Positions 1 through 9,136 of a stretch of DNA of 62,198 bases are shown in pieces. The DNA comes from an uncultured Lachnospiraceae bacterium. GTDB taxonomy: Bacteria > Bacillota > Clostridia > Lachnospirales > Lachnospiraceae. How positions within the stretch are numbered: the first letter of the stretch is position 1; each line of letters begins with the position of its first letter. The DNA lies in NCBI GenBank assembly GCA_947177165.1, contig CAMWTP010000033.1, positions 1 through 62,198 on the forward strand, written 5' to 3'. The notes under the pieces were generated by a model. The model was not told the DNA's origin. It did no database searches and saw only the letters and a program-made list of their open reading frames with translations. Made by a program: the position numbers and the translations under genes.

Positions 1-1
1 G

Positions 2-76
2 GCTTATCCTGAGTGGTATGGGAGATGCGGCAGGAATAAAATGAAGAGAAAGCCGTATGAAATGTTGGAAGTGTGA
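2..76 (+). CDS. Possible C-terminal end of a gene cut by the window edge
   Basis: One frame is open from the first bases to a TGA at 74-76 and would encode 24 residues ending KPYEMLEV. The other two forward frames are not obviously coding. It could be the tail of a gene starting upstream of the window, but 24 codons are too few to assign a family and chance is possible. From here to the first tRNA nothing else is recognisable. Confidence 0.3.
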   Translation, partial: AYPEWYGRCGRNKMKRKPYEMLEV

Positions 77-195
77 ACAGATGGAGTATTTGATTTTTGT
101 GTTCGGTTTTGAGGGAACAACCTCAATATAGTAATCATTTCGTAAAACTGGGAAAAACAGAGTTTTTCTTACGGCTTCACGAAGTGAAGACGTTT

Positions 196-267
196 TCCTC
201 GATAGCTCAATGGTAGAGCACTCGGCTGTTAACCGAGTTGTTGTAGGTTCGAGCCCTACTCGGGGAG
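196..267 (+). tRNA. tRNA-Asn (GTT)
   Basis: A 72-base cloverleaf. The acceptor arm TCCTCGA (196-202) pairs with TCGGGGA (260-266), the discriminator is G267, and the T arm is GTAGG-TTCGAGC-CCTAC. The anticodon loop CTGTTAA places GTT at 228-230. No CCA is encoded. It lies 59 bases before the tRNA-Cys gene, probably in the same transcript. Confidence 0.95.
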
Positions 268-326
268 TTTATTAAAAAAGTTGATTTTAGTTATAAATAT
301 GTTTTGTTGTGAATATAATAAAGTAT

Positions 327-397
327 GGCGCAGTAGCCAAGCGGTAAGGCGTGGGACTGCAACTCCCTGATCACCGGTTCAAATCCGATCTGCGCCT
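327..397 (+). tRNA. tRNA-Cys (GCA)
   Basis: A 71-base cloverleaf with acceptor GGCGCAG pairing with CTGCGCC and discriminator T397. The anticodon loop CTGCAAC gives GCA. The outermost anticodon-stem pair is a T-T mismatch, otherwise the fold is standard. CCA is not encoded. A strong terminator follows at once. Confidence 0.93.
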
Positions 398-403
398 CTC
401 ACA

Positions 404-440
404 AACCTGAAAGTCTATATCTTTCAGGTTTTTATTTTCT
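404..440 (+). terminator. Rho-independent terminator of the tRNA transcript
   Basis: Perfect 10-bp stem AACCTGAAAG / CTTTCAGGTT with a 7-base loop, followed by TTTATTTT. It sits 7 bases after the tRNA-Cys gene. Confidence 0.9.
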
Positions 441-517
441 ATTGTTTCTTAGCTGGGAGATCTGCTCGAAATCAAATGATAGAGATATTTTGTGAATATA
501 GATAAAACATGTGATTG

Positions 518-577
518 AAAAGGTAAAGAAACCCCGAGAAATTGATCTTATTTGATATATCACTTTCTCAGGGTTTC
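518..577 (-). terminator. Terminator of the feoAB transcript
   Basis: On the minus strand, GAAACCCTGAGAAA pairs with TTTCTCGGGGTTTC (plus positions 564-577 and 528-541). TTTACCTTTT follows. It lies about 80 bases downstream of the feoB stop codon. Confidence 0.8.
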
Positions 578-654
578 TCATATTTTGGATTCAGGGAATG
601 ACAACAATGGTCATCTTCCGACAGTTTTGGTGTAATATGCGATAAACATGATAA

Positions 655-2994
655 TCATGTGATCGCCATTCCAACGAATCGCACCAGCAGGGCGGCAATC
701 CATGCGATAATGCATTGCCAGAGAACTACATATACTGCCCATTTGCGTCCTAATTCCCGTTTGATGGAAGCGATGGCAGCTACACAGGGCGTATACAGGA
801 GGCTGAATACGAGCAGGGAAGCGGCAGCCAGTGAACTCATAGCGGCTGTCACGCCGCCTTCGCTGCCAAACAGCACTTCCAGTACAGAGACAACACTTTC
901 TTTTGCCATGAAACCGCTGATCAATGCGGTGCATATGCGCCAGTCACCAAGGCCAAGCGGCTTAAAAAGAGGAACCAGCAGACCGGATATTGTTGCCAGG
1001 ATGCTGTCGTGGGAATCTGTCACCATATTAAAATGAAAATCAAAACTTTGCAGGAACCACACAATGATGGTTGCAATCAATATGACGGAGAAAGCCCTCT
1101 GCAGGAAATCCTTTGCTTTCTCCCACAAGAGCTGCAGCACATTGCGGCTACCCGGCATACGGTAGTTGGGGAGCTCCATGACAAAGGGAACAGCTTCCCC
1201 CTTGAACAGGGTTTTCTTAAAAATGATCGCCACAAGGATTCCTATGAATATCGCCAATAAATACAAGCCTGTCATGATCAGTCCGCCCTGACGGGGAAAG
1301 AACGCGTTGACAAAAAATGCGTAAATGGGCAGTTTCGCGGTACAGCTCATAAACGGTGTGAGCAGGATCGTCATCTTGCGGTCACGCTCGCTGGGCAGGG
1401 TGCGTGTGGACATGACTGCTGGTACAGTGCAGCCAAAGCCGATCAGCATTGGTACGATACTGCGCCCGGACAAACCGATTTTTCGGAGCAGCTTGTCCAT
1501 AAAGAAGGCAACGCGTGCAATATAACCGCTGTCCTCTAACATGGAGAGGAAGAAAAACATGGTCACGATGATGGGCAGGAAACTGAGAACGCTGCCGACG
1601 CCCTCAAAAATGCCGTCAATAATCAGACTGTGAATGGTTTCGTTGACATTACCGGCAGTCATGGCATTGTCAATAAAACCGGCGAGAAGATCGATACCGC
1701 TGGCAAGCAGATCTTGCAGCCAGGCGCCGATCACATTAAAAGTCAGAAAGAATACAAGTCCCATAATTGCCGCAAACACGGGAATGGCAGTGTATTTTCC
1801 GGTGAGGATTTGATCGAGCTTCTGGCTGCGCAGATGCTCCCTGCTCTCGTGCGGTTTGGCGACACACTGGTCGCAGACCTTGTGGATATAGGCAAAACGC
1901 ATGTCCGCCATAGCTGCACTGCGGTCCAGTCCGCGTTCTTTTTCCATCTGCAGGATAATATGCTCCAACATCTCCTGTTCGTTCTGGTCGAGATTCAGGC
2001 GATCTAATATCAGGCTGTCGCCCTCGATGATCTTGCTGGCTGCAAAGCGGACGGGAAGCCCTGCCTGCGATGCGTGATCTTCAATCAGGTGAACAACTGC
2101 ATGGAGACAGCGGTGCACGGCTCCGCCGTTGTCGTTTTGGTCGCAGAAGTCCTGGCGGAGAGGCTTTTCCTGATATTTCGCAACATGGACAGCATGTTTG
2201 ATCAGTTCGTCCACACCTTGGTTTTTGGCAGCGGAGATTGGTACTACAGGGATACCCAGTAGAGATTCCATAGCGTTTACGTCAACGGTTCCGCCATTGC
2301 CTGCCATTTCGTCCATCATGTTGAGCGCTAACACCGTCGGGACATCCATCTCGAGCAGCTGCATGGTGAGATATAAGTTTCGTTCAATGTTTGTGGCATC
2401 GACAATGTTGATGATGCCTTTCGGATGGTCATTTAGTACGAAATCGCGTGATACCAGCTCTTCGTTGGTGTAGGGGGACATCGAGTATATGCCTGGCAGG
2501 TCAGTGATTTCCGTGTCTGAATAGCCGCGTATAGCCCCGTCTTTCCGGTCCACAGTGACACCGGGGAAATTTCCGACATGCTGTTTGGAGCCGGTCAGCT
2601 GGTTAAATAATGTGGTTTTGCCGCAGTTTTGGTTGCCTACCAGTGCGAAGGTCAGCTTTGTTCCGTCTGGAAGGGGATCGCCGCTGCCTTTTGGATGAAA
2701 AATACCTTCCTCGCCCAATCCGGGATGCAGTGTTTTTTTCGCAGTTTTTTTCTCGGATCTGGCACTTGACGTGATTGGCTCCACAGTAATCCGGGCAGCA
2801 TCAGCGAGGCGCAGTGTGAGCTCATAGCCGTGGATGCGCAGCTCGATAGGATCGCCCATTGGTGCAAGCTTTACGACGGTGACTTCCGCGCCCGGTATCA
2901 CGCCCATGTCCAGAAAGTGCTGTCTCAGGGCACCTTCCCCGCCGACGCTGTTCACGATGGCGGATTTTCCGGTTTCAAGTTCCTTTAGTGTCAT
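655..2994 (-). CDS. feoB: FeoA-FeoB fusion ferrous iron transporter
   Basis: Membrane GTPase that imports Fe(II). From the chosen start, residues 1-75 are a FeoA-type SH3-like domain (GGEGALRQHFLDMG). A short Lys-rich linker follows, then the FeoB G domain with G1 GNQNCGKT (about 120-127), the FPGVTVD switch, DLPG (about 165) and NMMDE. The rest is the helical GDI-like region and the multi-span permease with two Gate/Nucleoside-recognition halves. FeoA and FeoB are usually separate proteins, so the fusion is notable but known in clostridia. Start: the ATG at 2994 begins the canonical FeoA sequence and is preceded by GGGGGGAT. An upstream in-frame ATG at 3036 with AGGTGA is a possible alternative. 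Transcribed alone. Confidence 0.95.
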   Translation of the reverse strand: MTLKELETGKSAIVNSVGGEGALRQHFLDMGVIPGAEVTVVKLAPMGDPIELRIHGYELTLRLADAARITVEPITSSARSEKKTAKKTLHPGLGEEGIFHPKGSGDPLPDGTKLTFALVGNQNCGKTTLFNQLTGSKQHVGNFPGVTVDRKDGAIRGYSDTEITDLPGIYSMSPYTNEELVSRDFVLNDHPKGIINIVDATNIERNLYLTMQLLEMDVPTVLALNMMDEMAGNGGTVDVNAMESLLGIPVVPISAAKNQGVDELIKHAVHVAKYQEKPLRQDFCDQNDNGGAVHRCLHAVVHLIEDHASQAGLPVRFAASKIIEGDSLILDRLNLDQNEQEMLEHIILQMEKERGLDRSAAMADMRFAYIHKVCDQCVAKPHESREHLRSQKLDQILTGKYTAIPVFAAIMGLVFFLTFNVIGAWLQDLLASGIDLLAGFIDNAMTAGNVNETIHSLIIDGIFEGVGSVLSFLPIIVTMFFFLSMLEDSGYIARVAFFMDKLLRKIGLSGRSIVPMLIGFGCTVPAVMSTRTLPSERDRKMTILLTPFMSCTAKLPIYAFFVNAFFPRQGGLIMTGLYLLAIFIGILVAIIFKKTLFKGEAVPFVMELPNYRMPGSRNVLQLLWEKAKDFLQRAFSVILIATIIVWFLQSFDFHFNMVTDSHDSILATISGLLVPLFKPLGLGDWRICTALISGFMAKESVVSVLEVLFGSEGGVTAAMSSLAAASLLVFSLLYTPCVAAIASIKRELGRKWAVYVVLWQCIIAWIAALLVRFVGMAIT

Positions 2995-3085
2995 AATATC
3001 CCCCCATGCCGCCTTTGGCGGCGCAATCTGTCTCATTTCCAAATAATCACCTGACTGCAATTTTTGTCAGGGCATTGCTGTACTA

Positions 3086-3114
3086 ATCATATTATAATGG
3101 TCAGTAAAAGGCAA
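3086..3114 (-). promoter_or_regulatory. Sigma-A-type promoter of feoAB
   Basis: Minus-strand TTGCCT (3114-3109), 17-bp spacer, TATGAT (3091-3086). This gives a leader of about 85 bases. No convincing Fur or IdeR-type palindrome was seen by eye. Confidence 0.5.
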
Positions 3115-3304
3115 TAGAAAAATAGTAAAAGCAGGGGAATTGAAAATATTCAGAATAATTGCCATAATTGCATGGGGCGTGTCTGAAAAGTGCTTTCTGC
3201 CGGATGTGTGTCACAGTTTGTGGGAGATTAAATCATCTCACAGATGATTAGCCATATGAAGGGAGCATAGGAGACGGAAGCGGCATGAGGAGGTTAATAT
3301 GAAG

Positions 3305-3365
3305 GGCAAAGAGAAATTAATTAAAACTTAATAATAGGCAAAGAAAGATTAAACAAAACTTAATT
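3305..3365 (+). repeat. Two-copy direct repeat upstream of a promoter
   Basis: A near-identical element beginning GGCAAAGA and ending AAAACTTAAT occurs at 3305-3333 and 3337-3365. The period is 32 bp, about three helical turns, and the second copy runs into the -35 box at 3364. The arrangement is that of a transcription factor binding twice on one face of the DNA. The rest of 3115-3300 holds nothing recognisable. Confidence 0.7.
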
Positions 3366-3392
3366 GAGATGTGAGTGTGTTTGTGGTATTAT
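3364..3392 (+). promoter_or_regulatory. Promoter of the membrane protein gene at 3433
   Basis: TTGAGA (3364-3369), 17-bp spacer, TATTAT (3387-3392), about 40 bases before the ATG. The direct repeat at 3305-3365 abuts it, so the promoter is probably regulated. Confidence 0.65.
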
Positions 3393-3432
3393 AACAGCGA
3401 TAAACAATTCAGTAAATCGGGAGTAAAAACAA

Positions 3433-4068
3433 ATGGCAAAAGATTCCAATATACGTCGGCTTCTGTTACCATTTATCATTGGTATTGTTTTAGGAATTAC
3501 TGCAAAACTTGTAGATGTACCAGACATCACAGCAAGCTTCCCAATATTAGATGATATTATGGGACGATTTGGAATATGGGTTTGGGCGGCTGCGCTAATC
3601 TCTATTCGTTCAAAAACTGCTGTACTTGCAGCGGCGCGCTCGTTTGTGTTTTTTGCTGGAATGTTATCTGCATATTATAGTTATACTGTTCTTTATTTAA
3701 ATTTTTTTCCAGGGACACAGATCATTTTGTGGAGCTGCATCGGTATGGTTACGCCGTTTTGTGGTTTTCTGATATGGCATGTGCGCAGTGAAAGATATTA
3801 TTCAGATTTCCTTTCTTCGTTACCTTTTAGTATCTTCTTTACGGAATGGTATTTAACCGCTTTTGCTGCATGGAATTGGAGTGCGAAAGATAAATGGCTG
3901 CTATTTATTGTCTATGTATTGTTTTCGATCTCATTGCTTGCAGCCGTTCCAACAAATAGAAAACGATTATTCAGTCTGATTTATGGAGTAGTGATATCAA
4001 TTATACTGATCTGTCTGATCCAGGCAGGAATCATAGTCAATCCGTATGAGCAGCTGTTAAATGTGTGA
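3433..4068 (+). CDS. Polytopic membrane protein of unknown function (DUF6518-like)
   Basis: A 211-residue protein with about six or seven hydrophobic segments, beginning LLLPFIIGIVLGI after a short charged N-terminus. No catalytic motif or soluble domain is visible. Length and hydrophobic pattern recall the small DUF6518 family of clostridial membrane proteins, but that assignment is from memory of the family and not firm. The weak GGGAG ribosome binding site is 11 bases upstream of the ATG. The gene has its own promoter with a tandem repeat directly upstream, suggesting regulated monocistronic expression. It converges with the response regulator gene at 4135. Confidence 0.75.
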   Translation: MAKDSNIRRLLLPFIIGIVLGITAKLVDVPDITASFPILDDIMGRFGIWVWAAALISIRSKTAVLAAARSFVFFAGMLSAYYSYTVLYLNFFPGTQIILWSCIGMVTPFCGFLIWHVRSERYYSDFLSSLPFSIFFTEWYLTAFAAWNWSAKDKWLLFIVYVLFSISLLAAVPTNRKRLFSLIYGVVISIILICLIQAGIIVNPYEQLLNV

Positions 4069-4134
4069 ATTCCAATTGATGAGTGCAGACGGCGGCATCT
4101 GTGAGAACGGTATAGGCGTGGATGGCTCACCTTG

Positions 4135-4746
4135 TCAGCATAGCGGCGGGATATATCCAAGCTGGATGGCTTTTGTGACCGCTTCGACGGCTGAGGAGAC
4201 GCCCAGCTTCTCAAAGATGTGCTGCAGGTGGTTTGAGAGGGTTCTCTCGCTGATGTAGAGTTCTTCGGCGATATTTTTGCGTTTTTTGCCAGTGCCAAGC
4301 TGCTGTAAGATTGTCTTTTCCATGGCGGTCAGTTCCTCAATGATCAGTTCCTTTTTTTCAGGCGGAAAGCAGGTGCCTCCATGACAGATATGTGTCAGTG
4401 AGGCGATGAGGTCGTCCGGGCTGATGCTTTTGCAGAGAAAGCCGTTTGCGCCGATTTTCTTTGCCTCGTGGCGGTAGACGGGGAGGTCATAGCCTGTGAG
4501 GATGACAAGTTTTGCTGCGGGGTGTGAATGGCGCAGGTTCGATGCGATTTCTAAGCCGTCCGCGTCGCTGAGACCGCCGAGGTTGATGTCTATAAGAATA
4601 ATATCGACATTTTTTTCACAAAGTATTTTTTCAAGGTTCTGCACGTTCTGCGCAATATAGAATTGTTCGATTTCGGAATACTCGTCCAGGGCGACGGACA
4701 GGCTTTTGGCAAAGAGCTTGTGGTCATCGATTAACAAAATATTCAT
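4135..4746 (-). CDS. NarL/LuxR-type response regulator
   Basis: 203 residues: an N-terminal receiver domain and a C-terminal LuxR-type HTH. The receiver has D7/D8, phosphoacceptor D53 in LIDINLGG, T84 and K106 (FLCKS). The HTH contains KKRKNIAEELYISERTLSNH and HLQHIFEKLGV. It is the partner of the kinase encoded immediately upstream, whose frame it overlaps by 23 bases (translational coupling). AAAGGGGA precedes the ATG. Last gene of the four-gene ABC/two-component operon. BceAB-type transporters are usually partnered by OmpR-type regulators, so a LuxR-type output here is unusual. Confidence 0.93.
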   Translation of the reverse strand: MNILLIDDHKLFAKSLSVALDEYSEIEQFYIAQNVQNLEKILCEKNVDIILIDINLGGLSDADGLEIASNLRHSHPAAKLVILTGYDLPVYRHEAKKIGANGFLCKSISPDDLIASLTHICHGGTCFPPEKKELIIEELTAMEKTILQQLGTGKKRKNIAEELYISERTLSNHLQHIFEKLGVSSAVEAVTKAIQLGYIPPLC

Positions 4747-6292
4747 AGGAAAGTTCCCCTTTCATTGGAATATAAATCTGTATGCAGATGCCGTGGGGCG
4801 CGTTGTCGGAGAGCGTGATTGTGCCTCCGAGGCTGTGTATCTGTTCTGTAATTGAAAAAATTCCTTTGTGTCTGGCGGTGTCCGCGGCAGTCAGGTCCGC
4901 GGCGCTGGCGGTTCCGTCGTCGGCGACGCGCAATGTGATGATATTGCTTTCCAATGACAGTGTGATCCATGCATGGCGGCCGTCGGAGTGCTTGTAACTG
5001 TTTGTCAGCAGTTCTTTGAGCAGCCGGTAGACGATAATGTTGTAGGGCTCTACGAGAAACAGGGTATCAGCGCATTCAAAGGACACGCTTATGGTTCGCT
5101 GCGGAAAGGACTGTGACACAGCGTCCATCAGATTTTGATAGTTTTCCCGAATCGTCAGGTTTTTCAGGATAACGGGGTGGTAGTCCTGCATCTGCCTGCG
5201 GATTGTTGTGTTTAGATTGTCGAGCGTTTCTGCAAGGATTTCCAGCACTTCCGGGCGGTGGGTTTTGGTGAGCATGTTTTTGACGGATAGGATGTCCTGA
5301 AGGATATCGTCGTGGAGAAAATTTGCGAAATCCGCCTTGAGCTGTTCTTCCTTCTGCAGTTGCTGCAGGACAGCGGAATATCTGCTCTGCCGTATGAGGC
5401 TGCCCTTGCCGTTTCTCAGATTGTGTTCCAGTATAATATTGCACAGCTCTATAAAAGCAAACAGAAAATTGACTGCGATGCAGAGTTCATGAAATGTAGT
5501 TCTCATGCAAAGGTTGCTTAGCATGATTGCTGTTATGCACACACCGAGGATAAACAGGATTTGTCCTGTGCTAAATAGGACAGAAAGCGGGAAGCGTTGG
5601 TGCTCTTTGTGCACAATGCCGTGGACACTAATACAAAAGAGCAGCACAGGGAGATATATGCCAAAATTGGAAAGATGGTATGTCATCCGGGCTGTGGCAA
5701 GGCAGTAGACGAGAAATGCCGTAACCGTGATTGCTGCAGAAAACAGGATACTCTTCCGCTCGCTTTTCAGGACAAAGACAACGCGCTTCCGGTGGCAGAG
5801 GAGGACAAAAGCGAGGCAGAGCCAGCTGACCAGAAACTGCACTGCGTAAAGCAGGGCATAGATTTGGCCTGATATGCCAATACCAGCGATAGCGGCGGTG
5901 CAGGCAATCAGGAGGAGGGCGTTTGTGAATTTTTGGAATTTGTAACCGCTGCCCTGAAATAGGAACAGGAGCAAAAATTTGACGGATGCATACCATATCA
6001 GCGGGCTCAGCGCCATAAAAACGAGTCGGGAAACTTCGCTGGCATCTGACAGCAGCAGGAGATACCAGCAGTCCAATATCAGCAGTCCGCAGAATAATGT
6101 GATGACTCTGTTTGACCTGATGTTGCATGCACTGATATAAGTCATGTCAATCATCATGAAAGAGGCAATCACCAGCGGGACAGTGTTTTGTGCTGTCGGC
6201 TGTGCACTGCCGCTAAGCCGGCTGATGTAGAGGATAGCCAATATATAATTGAAGAAAAACAGTAAATTGTGTGCGGAATGTTTCATTTTCAT
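4724..6292 (-). CDS. Membrane sensor histidine kinase, NarX/DesK-like
   Basis: 522 residues. Residues 1-290 contain eight or nine hydrophobic segments and no extracellular domain of any size. The HisKA_3-type dimerisation domain has H327 in FANFLHDDILQDILS, and the HATPase domain has KELLTNSYKHSDG (N about 431) and VADDGTAS. The multi-span N-terminus suggests sensing within the membrane, possibly through the ABC permease encoded just upstream. AAGGAGAG lies 8-9 bases before the ATG. It overlaps the response regulator gene, forming one transcriptional unit. Signal and target genes cannot be read from the sequence. Confidence 0.92.
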   Translation of the reverse strand: MKMKHSAHNLLFFFNYILAILYISRLSGSAQPTAQNTVPLVIASFMMIDMTYISACNIRSNRVITLFCGLLILDCWYLLLLSDASEVSRLVFMALSPLIWYASVKFLLLFLFQGSGYKFQKFTNALLLIACTAAIAGIGISGQIYALLYAVQFLVSWLCLAFVLLCHRKRVVFVLKSERKSILFSAAITVTAFLVYCLATARMTYHLSNFGIYLPVLLFCISVHGIVHKEHQRFPLSVLFSTGQILFILGVCITAIMLSNLCMRTTFHELCIAVNFLFAFIELCNIILEHNLRNGKGSLIRQSRYSAVLQQLQKEEQLKADFANFLHDDILQDILSVKNMLTKTHRPEVLEILAETLDNLNTTIRRQMQDYHPVILKNLTIRENYQNLMDAVSQSFPQRTISVSFECADTLFLVEPYNIIVYRLLKELLTNSYKHSDGRHAWITLSLESNIITLRVADDGTASAADLTAADTARHKGIFSITEQIHSLGGTITLSDNAPHGICIQIYIPMKGELSYEYFVNR

Positions 6293-6339
6293 GCTGGTTA
6301 CTCTCCTTGCTCTGATTCTGTCCGGCTTGTCGCAAAAGT

Positions 6340-8352
6340 CTACAGTTCCTGAACTATTTTACAACAACTATGGACTGTAAGCCAATAGTAAAACAGGTAA
6401 ATCAATGCAGTCATGGCAATTGCAATCATGGTAGGCACATACAGTGTAAGGGAGTTCCCGAGTAAGTTCTGCATGAGCCCGATCTTGTATACAATTGTGG
6501 CGAAAATGCAGTCAAGTAGTCCAAATGCGAACGGAATGCAGAAAAAGGTAAAAATCTGTTTTCTGATAATTTTTCGGATGATTTTATCGGTGTATCCAAT
6601 CTTGTGCAGAATTTCGTAATCCGCCCTTGTGTCTGTAAGCGCTGAAATATTATTGAAATACAGGATACTTCCCGTCGCAATAAAAAACAGTACAACCAGG
6701 AAACCAATCAGCAGGAACGTGGAGCTGTTCAGCGAGAAGATGACATGGATTCTGTGGGAGTGTCCTTGCAAATAAGGACTGTTTTCGAGCAGGGCGCTAA
6801 GGTCAGCATATAAATTCTCGTTGTTCTCGATGGCTTTTCCGTTGATGCTCAGAATGCTGGTCTGGGGAGCGGCGCTTTCCTGCATCTGTCTGTAAACGTT
6901 ATCGCTGACAATCAGTGTTCCAACACTGTTTGCAAAGGAAATCGGATTGTGAAGCGTTTGTTCACGCACGGTGAGCGGCACGCTGGCAGCAGCAATATTC
7001 AATGTGTAAACGCTGCCGGACTCGCTGCTTCCATCGGAGTTGGGCTGGTATTTTACGAGAATGCATTCTGTGTCGTTCAGCGCGGGAATCTGGCCTGCAG
7101 CTTTATCCTTTTTCTGCGCCAGTAAAAGCGAGCGGTATTGTGTGTACGAGATACATTCAAAGCCCGCTTCTCGCAATATCTTTTCATTCTGGGCGTCACC
7201 CTTGGCGGTTCCGATGCTGTATTCCATGGGAAGACTGTCAGAGGACGCTGTAATTTTGCAGATGTCGGTCCGCGTGAACGTGACAGCATCGTCAGGAGCA
7301 TACTGGCTCACAAGATTTCTGGCGGCATCAATCTGTTTTTCATCCGCAATGCGAAACTCCAGCTCGGACGGCGCCATGCGGGATACGCTGGCAATCGGGT
7401 AATAGAGTGTCAGGGCCATGACGCTTGCCGCTGTCAGTGTCGCTGCGGAGAGCAGGGTGAGCATAATCAGGGTTCTGGCGTTTGAGCGGATATGGTATAT
7501 GAAGTTCGGGGTTGTGATAATCCTGGTTTGCGTATAAAAAGCCTGTTTATTCTTTTGGCTGCACTTCATCACGCAGGGCAGAAAAGACGAGATGAAGAAG
7601 ATGGTGCCGGACAGGATCAGCATTGCTGTGAGCAGGCCAGTCTGATAAAAACCAACCGAGAACCAGAGAGAGTTTCCGCCCCGCAAAATGTCCAATGCCA
7701 GCACGTAACCGGACAGTGTCATGACGAGACCAAGCAGAGCGGGCAGAAAATGAAATGTCATGCGCTTTTCGGCCTTTTTCTCATATCGCACCAGACTGAT
7801 AAGGGAGGTCTGAAACAGAAATCTGCCATTGGAAATACTGAGGACGATAATCACCAGCAAAATAAAACAGGCTGTTTTCTGAATGGCACTGGTTTGAAAA
7901 AATGGTATCTGTGCATTGTCCACAGAGAGTTTCAGAAGGGCGGTAATCCCCGCGACGATGCCCTTGTGCATGACGGCGCCAAGGAAGACTCCGGCACACA
8001 GCGCGCCGCAGCAGATCAGAACATTTTCAAAGGTGAGCAGCGACAAAATCGTAGTCTTCCGATAGCCGAGCAGGGCGTAAATGCCAAGCTCCTTTGTGCG
8101 CCGTTTTAGGAAAAAACGGTTGGAGTATGACATGAAAAAGACGACAAACGCCATCAAAAAGATGGAAATGATGCGGCACATGGACTCCACGCGCCCGTCC
8201 GCGGATATTTTTTCAAGCATCACCTGATTCACCGAGAAGGACGCAAAGGCGAAATAAATCGTGATGACAAGGGAGACAGACAGCAGATACAAGGCATAGA
8301 AGGAGAAGTTTTTTCGCAGGTTTTTTGCGGCTATTGATCGTGTAGTGTTCAT
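6340..8352 (-). CDS. BceB-like FtsX-family ABC transporter permease
   Basis: 670 residues with the layout of peptide-antibiotic resistance permeases: one N-terminal membrane segment, a cluster of segments with the FtsX signature (KRRTKELGIYALLGYRKTTI), a large extracellular domain of about 220 residues, and further segments at the C-terminus. Such permeases detoxify or sense cell-wall-active peptides together with an ATPase. The start codon lies three bases after the ATPase stop, so the two are coupled. The coding sequence is intact. Confidence 0.9.
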   Translation of the reverse strand: MNTTRSIAAKNLRKNFSFYALYLLSVSLVITIYFAFASFSVNQVMLEKISADGRVESMCRIISIFLMAFVVFFMSYSNRFFLKRRTKELGIYALLGYRKTTILSLLTFENVLICCGALCAGVFLGAVMHKGIVAGITALLKLSVDNAQIPFFQTSAIQKTACFILLVIIVLSISNGRFLFQTSLISLVRYEKKAEKRMTFHFLPALLGLVMTLSGYVLALDILRGGNSLWFSVGFYQTGLLTAMLILSGTIFFISSFLPCVMKCSQKNKQAFYTQTRIITTPNFIYHIRSNARTLIMLTLLSAATLTAASVMALTLYYPIASVSRMAPSELEFRIADEKQIDAARNLVSQYAPDDAVTFTRTDICKITASSDSLPMEYSIGTAKGDAQNEKILREAGFECISYTQYRSLLLAQKKDKAAGQIPALNDTECILVKYQPNSDGSSESGSVYTLNIAAASVPLTVREQTLHNPISFANSVGTLIVSDNVYRQMQESAAPQTSILSINGKAIENNENLYADLSALLENSPYLQGHSHRIHVIFSLNSSTFLLIGFLVVLFFIATGSILYFNNISALTDTRADYEILHKIGYTDKIIRKIIRKQIFTFFCIPFAFGLLDCIFATIVYKIGLMQNLLGNSLTLYVPTMIAIAMTALIYLFYYWLTVHSCCKIVQEL

Positions 8353-8355
8353 GAT

Positions 8356-9111
8356 TCAACCCTGCCTTTCTGTGTCTAATCGTGCCACTTCTGCGGTAAT
8401 GGATGCGTAAAAGTCACGTCGGGTGGCATTGTTTCTGAATATTTCCCGGATAATGTTTCCGTCTTTAAAAATCAAAATGCGTCCGGCAAAACTTGCAGCG
8501 TAGGCGTCATGTGTGACCATTAAGATCGTGGTGTGCAGCTGCTGGTTTGCCTCCTGCAGTGCGTGCAGCAGTTCGGCTGCCGAATTGGAATCCAGAGCGC
8601 CCGTGGGTTCGTCCGCAAATAGGATGCTGGGCTGTTTCACGATGGCCCTCGCGGCGGAAGCCCGCTGCCGCTGGCCGCCGGACAGCTCACCCGGGTATTT
8701 GCCGAGCTGAGATGCGATGCCGAAACGTTCTGCAAGATTTTGCACCATCGCCTCGATTTGCCGGGGCGGAAGCTTCTGGAGCGTAAGCGGGACAGAGATA
8801 TTTTCCCGGATTGTGAGGCTGTCCAGCAGAAAGTATTCCTGAAAGATGAATCCCAGATGGTCTTTGCGGAAGTCGGCAGCGCTTGTGCTGTTCAGGTGTC
8901 TTAGGTTTACGCCGTCAATCCAGATCTCGCCGCTGGTGGGCGTGTCGATGGTGGAGAGGACGTTGAGCAGGGTGGTTTTGCCGGAGCCCGATGCGCCCAT
9001 GATGCCGATAAATTCGCCCGCGGCAACGCTGAACGAGATTTTGTCCAGACTGGGGTGCTGCGCTTTTTCGTAGATTTTTGTCACTTCTTTTGCTCTTAAA
9101 ATTGCATTCAT
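8356..9111 (-). CDS. ABC transporter ATP-binding protein, BceA/LolD-like
   Basis: 251 residues with Walker A GASGSGKTT, Q-loop FIFQEYFLLDSLT, signature LSGGQRQR, Walker B ILFADEPTGALDS and switch histidine VTHD. It powers the permease encoded directly downstream. AGGAGA precedes the ATG. First gene of the operon 9111-4135. The MacB/BceA-type ATPase and the permease order fit antimicrobial-peptide resistance modules. Confidence 0.94.
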   Translation of the reverse strand: MNAILRAKEVTKIYEKAQHPSLDKISFSVAAGEFIGIMGASGSGKTTLLNVLSTIDTPTSGEIWIDGVNLRHLNSTSAADFRKDHLGFIFQEYFLLDSLTIRENISVPLTLQKLPPRQIEAMVQNLAERFGIASQLGKYPGELSGGQRQRASAARAIVKQPSILFADEPTGALDSNSAAELLHALQEANQQLHTTILMVTHDAYAASFAGRILIFKDGNIIREIFRNNATRRDFYASITAEVARLDTERQG

Positions 9112-9136
9112 TTTTGATTCTCCTGTTCAAAGTGCC

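Noticed and set aside
150..172. AAAAAC/GTTTTT stem before the tRNAs as a terminator
   Set aside because: Very short, A/T-only stem. No upstream transcript is established.
2995..3060. TTG- or ATG-initiated N-terminal extension of FeoAB
   Set aside because: The FeoA domain begins at the ATG at 2994, which has its own GGGGGG site. The extension has no conserved look, though the ATG at 3036 remains possible.
7492..8109. 205-codon plus-strand frame inside the BceB-like gene
   Set aside because: It is antisense to a clearly coding permease and shows no family pattern or ribosome binding site.
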